DNA from: Hyphomicrobiales bacterium
GTDB lineage: Bacteria; Pseudomonadota; Alphaproteobacteria; Rhizobiales; Beijerinckiaceae
NCBI GenBank assembly: GCA_015655535.1
Contig: JAATEW010000216.1
Coordinates: forward strand, 1-15,988
DNA: 15,988 nt
Direction of reading: 5' to 3'
In this document: positions 13,216 to 15,988 of the stretch, piece by piece
How positions within the stretch are numbered: the first letter of the stretch is position 1
How the letters are laid out: every line of letters starts with the position of its first letter
The notes under the pieces: model-generated
What the model saw: only the letters and a program-made list of their open reading frames with translations
What the model was told of the DNA's origin: nothing
The model's database searches: none
Translations under genes and position numbers: made by a program

Positions 13216-13929
13216 TCAGATCAATCCGGCGGCGATATTGATCGTCAAAGCGAGCACGGCGCTATTGAAGAAAAAGGCGAGAACGCAATGGACGAGCGCC
13301 GTCCGGCGCATGCCCTTGGACGTGATCTCCACATCGGCCGTCTGCGATGCGACGCCGATCACATAAGAGAAATAAAGGAAATCAAAATAATCCGGATTGT
13401 CGGTGCCGGGAAAATGCAGCCCGCCGCGCCGGTGCTCCGGCCCCCCGGATTGCGTTCTGGCCGCGCCGAAATAATCATGCGCATAGTGCAGCGCAAATAT
13501 CAGATGGATGAAGAACCAGGCGCTGAGGATCGTCGCCGCAGCCAATGCGATATGCAGTTCCTTGACGAGCCCCGTCGCGTCTTTGACGATCGCCAGTTGC
13601 GCGACGATCGCACCGACCGAGCTTAAAGCCGCGATGCTCGTCAAGATGAGGATGGCGAAACGGCCTTCGTCCTGAAGCTTGGCGCGATAGCGGATCGAGG
13701 CCTGCGTGGCGGTTGCGATAAGCTAACCGGTCAAGACAAAATAAAGCAGGGTGCAGGCGTTCCAGGCAACGAGCCAGCGGGTGATGTCGCGCCACGAGGA
13801 CGGCGTCAAAAAGCCGACCGCCATTCCAAACAAAACGCTGATGAAAAGCCGCGGCCGGCCACGGATCAAACGGATAAGGCGCCACCGATGCAGGAATGGT
13901 CCAATGCCGGAGGCGGACGGATCGCTCAA
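13216..13929 (-). pseudogene. DUF1345 membrane protein gene broken by an in-frame TAG
   Basis: One frame of 238 codons encodes a DUF1345-family membrane protein, interrupted once by TAG at 13723-13725 (codon 69). Before it: RPRLFISVLFGMAVGFLTP and WLVAWNACTLLYFVLTG. After it: YRAKLQDEGRFAILILTSI, a run of hydrophobic segments, IHLIFALHYAHDYF, NPDYFDFLYFSYVIGVASQT and VLAFFFNSAVLALTINIAAG, matching the family to its end. Family members continue through this point without a break, and TAG is one base from TGG or CAG. The gene begins at TTG 13929, overlapping the ispA stop (TTGA). The latter part could in principle restart at 13644, but that would drop the first two membrane segments. Either a pseudogene or an assembly error. 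Confidence 0.8.
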
Positions 13930-14852
13930 TTCTTGCGGGCCACGACGAAATGGGCCGCCTCTTTCAGGATGTTCGCCTGCCCTTGCGGAAAACCTTTGAG
14001 CGCGCCGATCGCCTCGGATGCCATCTTGTCGCGTCTTGCGCAGGCCGCCTCAAGTCCGAGCGCGGCGACGAGCGTCGCCTTGTTGCGCTCGGCATCCTTG
14101 CCGGCGCGCTTGCCGAGCGCGACTTCGTCGGCCTCGACGTCCAAAATATCGTCCGCGACCTGAAAGGCCGCGCCAAGTGCCTGACCGTAGCGCGAGAGCG
14201 CCGCTTTCGCCTCCGCATCGGCTCGCCCAAGGATCGCGCCGGCATTGACCGCATAATGCAAAAGTGCGCCGGTCTTCATGGATTGAAGCCTGATGACGGC
14301 TTCCGCCGTATGCGGTTCTTTCGCCTGTTCGGCTTCGAGGTCGAGCACCTGGCCACCGACCATTCCGCCGATACCGGCCGCGCGGGCAAGCGCCAGGACC
14401 AGTTCGGCGCGGACCGCCGGGTCAGGATGAGTCGCAGGATCGGCGGTGACGTCGAAGGCATAGGTCAAAAGCCCGTCGCCGACGAGAATGGCGGTCGCCT
14501 CATCATAGGCTTTATGGGTCGTCGGCCGGCCGCGCCGCAGATCGTCATTGTCGAGCGCCGGCAGATCGTCATGGACCAGGGAATAGCAATGGATCATTTC
14601 GAGCGCGGCCGCAGCGCGCACCACGCCATTGCCTTCGACGCCGAAGAGGCGCGCGGTCTCAATCAGGAGAAAAGGCCGCAGCCTTTTGCCGCCGCCAAGG
14701 CTCGCATAGCGCATGGCCTGCAGAAAACGGCCAGGGCGGAATGTCTCTCCGGGCAGAGGGGTCGCCGATAGGAGTGTGTCGAGCATGCTCTCCGTCGCTT
14801 CCGCGACGTCCGACAACCGCCCCTCGAATTCACGCGCGCCGCCTGATGCCAT
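13926..14852 (-). CDS. ispA: Farnesyl diphosphate synthase IspA (polyprenyl synthetase)
   Basis: IspA condenses isopentenyl diphosphate with dimethylallyl and geranyl diphosphate to give farnesyl diphosphate for quinones, undecaprenyl and hopanoids. The 308-residue protein contains GGGKRLRP (53-60), the first aspartate-rich motif in HCYSLVHDDLPALDNDDLRRG (88-108, in part; DDLPALD 95-101), GGMVGGQVLD (162-171), LQSMKTGALL (189-198), and the second aspartate-rich motif FQVADDILD (230-238). ATG 14852 is preceded by GAGG eleven bases away and gives the usual length; an open extension upstream is low-complexity and unlike the family. It is followed with overlap by the DUF1345 frame and diverges from mtgA. 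Confidence 0.93.
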   Translation of the reverse strand: MASGGAREFEGRLSDVAEATESMLDTLLSATPLPGETFRPGRFLQAMRYASLGGGKRLRPFLLIETARLFGVEGNGVVRAAAALEMIHCYSLVHDDLPALDNDDLRRGRPTTHKAYDEATAILVGDGLLTYAFDVTADPATHPDPAVRAELVLALARAAGIGGMVGGQVLDLEAEQAKEPHTAEAVIRLQSMKTGALLHYAVNAGAILGRADAEAKAALSRYGQALGAAFQVADDILDVEADEVALGKRAGKDAERNKATLVAALGLEAACARRDKMASEAIGALKGFPQGQANILKEAAHFVVARKN

Positions 14853-14999
14853 CGTCCCAATTGCCTCACTTTGGCTTTGAACCGCTTCAGCTTCCGCAGA
14901 TAGAGGCGGTGCTGCTTTTGGGCGGGTGCAAACCGCCGCTCGTTTGACGCCTTGCCCGATTGCTCCAGATCGGTCAAGGCTCAGACCCTGGCATAAGAC

Positions 15000-15683
15000 T
15001 TGGGTGGGCTCGCGGGGCTTGTGATTATTTTTCGCTGGTTCTTTCGCATTCTGCTGCTGGTTGTCGTGGCGGTGGGCGCATTGATTCTCGCCTATCGCTT
15101 CGTGACGCCGGTCTCGACCTTGATGGTCGGACGCTGGATCACTGGGAAATCGGTTGAACGGACTTACGTCCCGCTCGCGCGCATGTCGCCGCATTTGGCG
15201 GCGGCCGTGATTGCCTCCGAGGATGCGCGGTTTTGCCTGCATCATGGCGTCGACTGGGACGCCCTGAACGGGGTCATCAAGAAAGCCGGCAAGCGCGGGC
15301 CCTCGCGAGGCGCTTCCACCATTCCGATGCAGACGGCCAAAAACCTGTTTCTATGGCCGGGACGATCCGTCGCCCGCAAGGGCCTGGAAATTCCGCTGGC
15401 TTTGGCGATCGACGCAGCTTGGCCGAAGCGGCGTCTCCTCGAAGTCTATTTGAACATTGCCGAATGGGGCGACGGTATTTTCGGCGCCGAGGCCGCCGCC
15501 CGGTTTTATTTCAAGAAAAGCGCCCATGATCTGACTTCGCAGGAAGCGGCGCTGCTCGCGACCGCGTTGCCGAACCCTCATCTGCGCGATCCGGCCGCGC
15601 CGCATCGGGGCCATGCGGCTTTGGCCCGCCATCTCATAGCCAGGGTCGAGCAGGGCGGCGTGCCGCTTCAATGTGTGGAGTGA
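15000..15683 (+). CDS. mtgA: Monofunctional biosynthetic peptidoglycan transglycosylase MtgA
   Basis: MtgA polymerises lipid II into glycan strands at the outer face of the inner membrane. The 227-residue protein has one N-terminal membrane anchor (about 8-31, IIFRWFFRILLLVVVAVGAL) and a GT51 domain: VIASEDARFCLHHGVDW with catalytic Glu74, GASTIPMQTAKNLFLWPGR (in part), RKGLEIPLALAID, LEVYLNIAEWGDGIFGAEAAA (in part) and LPNPHLRDP. Length is typical. The TTG at 15000 lacks a clear ribosome-binding site; GTG 15021, seven codons on with GGGG just upstream, is an alternative. It is divergent from ispA across 147 bp in which no other element was recognised, and upstream of rpmF as in other Hyphomicrobiales. 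Confidence 0.92.
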   Translation: MGGLAGLVIIFRWFFRILLLVVVAVGALILAYRFVTPVSTLMVGRWITGKSVERTYVPLARMSPHLAAAVIASEDARFCLHHGVDWDALNGVIKKAGKRGPSRGASTIPMQTAKNLFLWPGRSVARKGLEIPLALAIDAAWPKRRLLEVYLNIAEWGDGIFGAEAAARFYFKKSAHDLTSQEAALLATALPNPHLRDPAAPHRGHAALARHLIARVEQGGVPLQCVE

Positions 15684-15819
15684 TGTCGCGCCTCTGTCCA
15701 CGCATCACACTTGTAAAATCAATGATTTAATGCTTTAGGAAGGCGGTGGGGCGGGTTACTTTTCCGCGATCCCGCACTAGCCAGACCGCGCTTTTCATTG
15801 TATGCACCCGGCTCCCGGT

Positions 15820-15841
15820 GACAATTTGCGCAATTTTTGTC
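15820..15841 (+). promoter_or_regulatory. Inverted repeat in the rpmF leader
   Basis: GACAA (15820-15824) and TTGTC (15837-15841) flank a central palindrome TTGCGCAA, forming an imperfect hairpin that ends 19 bp before the rpmF start. It is AT-rich except for its centre and is followed by no T-run on the plus strand. It could be a leader hairpin for L32 synthesis or a protein-binding site; the rest of 15684-15860 shows no gene. Confidence 0.25.
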
Positions 15842-15860
15842 CGCGCTGCGAGAGATTCTG

Positions 15861-15988
15861 ATGGCTGTTCCGAAACGTAAAACCTCCCCGATGAAGCGCG
15901 GTTTCCGGCGCTCGGCCGATGCGCTTGAGGCGCCGACCTATGTCGAAGACAAGGATTCGGGCGAATTGCGCCGGCCGCATCACATCGA
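15861..15988 (+). CDS. rpmF: 50S ribosomal protein L32, cut by window end
   Basis: L32 is a small component of the large ribosomal subunit. The visible 42 codons read MAVPKRKTSPMKRGFRRSAD, then ALEAPTYVEDKDSGELRRPH and HI, the highly conserved alphaproteobacterial L32 N terminus. The remaining 17 or so residues lie beyond the window. ATG 15861 follows GCGAGAG at a usual distance. It is downstream of mtgA on the same strand with a 177-bp gap that probably contains its own promoter. Confidence 0.96.
   Translation, partial: MAVPKRKTSPMKRGFRRSADALEAPTYVEDKDSGELRRPHHI

Noticed and set aside
14853..15245. A 131-codon in-frame upstream extension of ispA on the minus strand
   Set aside because: The extension runs antisense through the start of mtgA, is low-complexity, and known IspA proteins begin near ATG 14852.
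1..15988. CRISPR arrays, tRNA or rRNA genes
   Set aside because: No regularly spaced direct repeats, cloverleaf-like sequences or rRNA signatures were recognised.

Overview
The window reads as a chromosomal segment of an alphaproteobacterium of the order Hyphomicrobiales (Rhizobiales), perhaps a Beijerinckiaceae relative. The reasons are the GC-rich coding sequence, the thiO-thiS-thiG-thiE order, the DUF1674/rsmB/heparinase II-III neighbourhood, the ispA/mtgA/rpmF neighbourhood, and three kinds of short palindromic dispersed repeat that I associate with this order. The genus is inference.

Layout. Positions 1-675 hold the C-terminal part of peptide chain release factor 3 (prfC), whose stop codon lies inside a dispersed repeat. 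Next is a ParD/ParE-type toxin-antitoxin locus (734-1388) with a perfect 15-bp-arm palindrome as candidate operator; its toxin frame carries an in-frame TAG. An ETF-beta lysine methyltransferase-like gene (minus) and trmO (plus) are divergent at 1550-2733. A TPP riboswitch (about 2768-2917) leads the thiamine operon thiO-thiS-thiG-thiE (3035-5611). This operon makes the thiazole half of thiamine (ThiO, ThiS, ThiG) and joins it to the pyrimidine (ThiE); thiC is not in the window.

Convergent to thiE is a membrane chemoreceptor gene (5631-7202, minus), followed on the same strand by a small uncharacterised gene, a heparinase II/III-family gene and rsmB (up to 11230). A DUF1674/SdhAF4 gene (plus, 11522-11743) converges with a minus-strand cassette at 11759-13113. 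There a serine recombinase is fused in one reading frame to a minimal nucleotidyltransferase (MNT) domain and overlaps a HEPN-domain gene by 4 bp. Upstream on the same strand lie a DUF1345 membrane-protein gene broken by an in-frame TAG and ispA (farnesyl diphosphate synthase). Divergent from ispA are mtgA and the start of rpmF (L32), cut by the window end.

Most notable: (1) the recombinase-MNT fusion paired with a HEPN protein, which looks like an MNT/HEPN toxin-antitoxin module physically joined to a DNA recombinase; (2) a TPP riboswitch with a complete dispersed repeat inside its aptamer, folded as an extra hairpin, with a compensatory base-pair change relative to another repeat copy 2.1 kb away; (3) two genes broken by single in-frame TAG codons. 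No tRNA, rRNA, CRISPR array or complete insertion sequence was recognised. No gene-free stretch exceeds 300 bases; the longest is 11231-11521.
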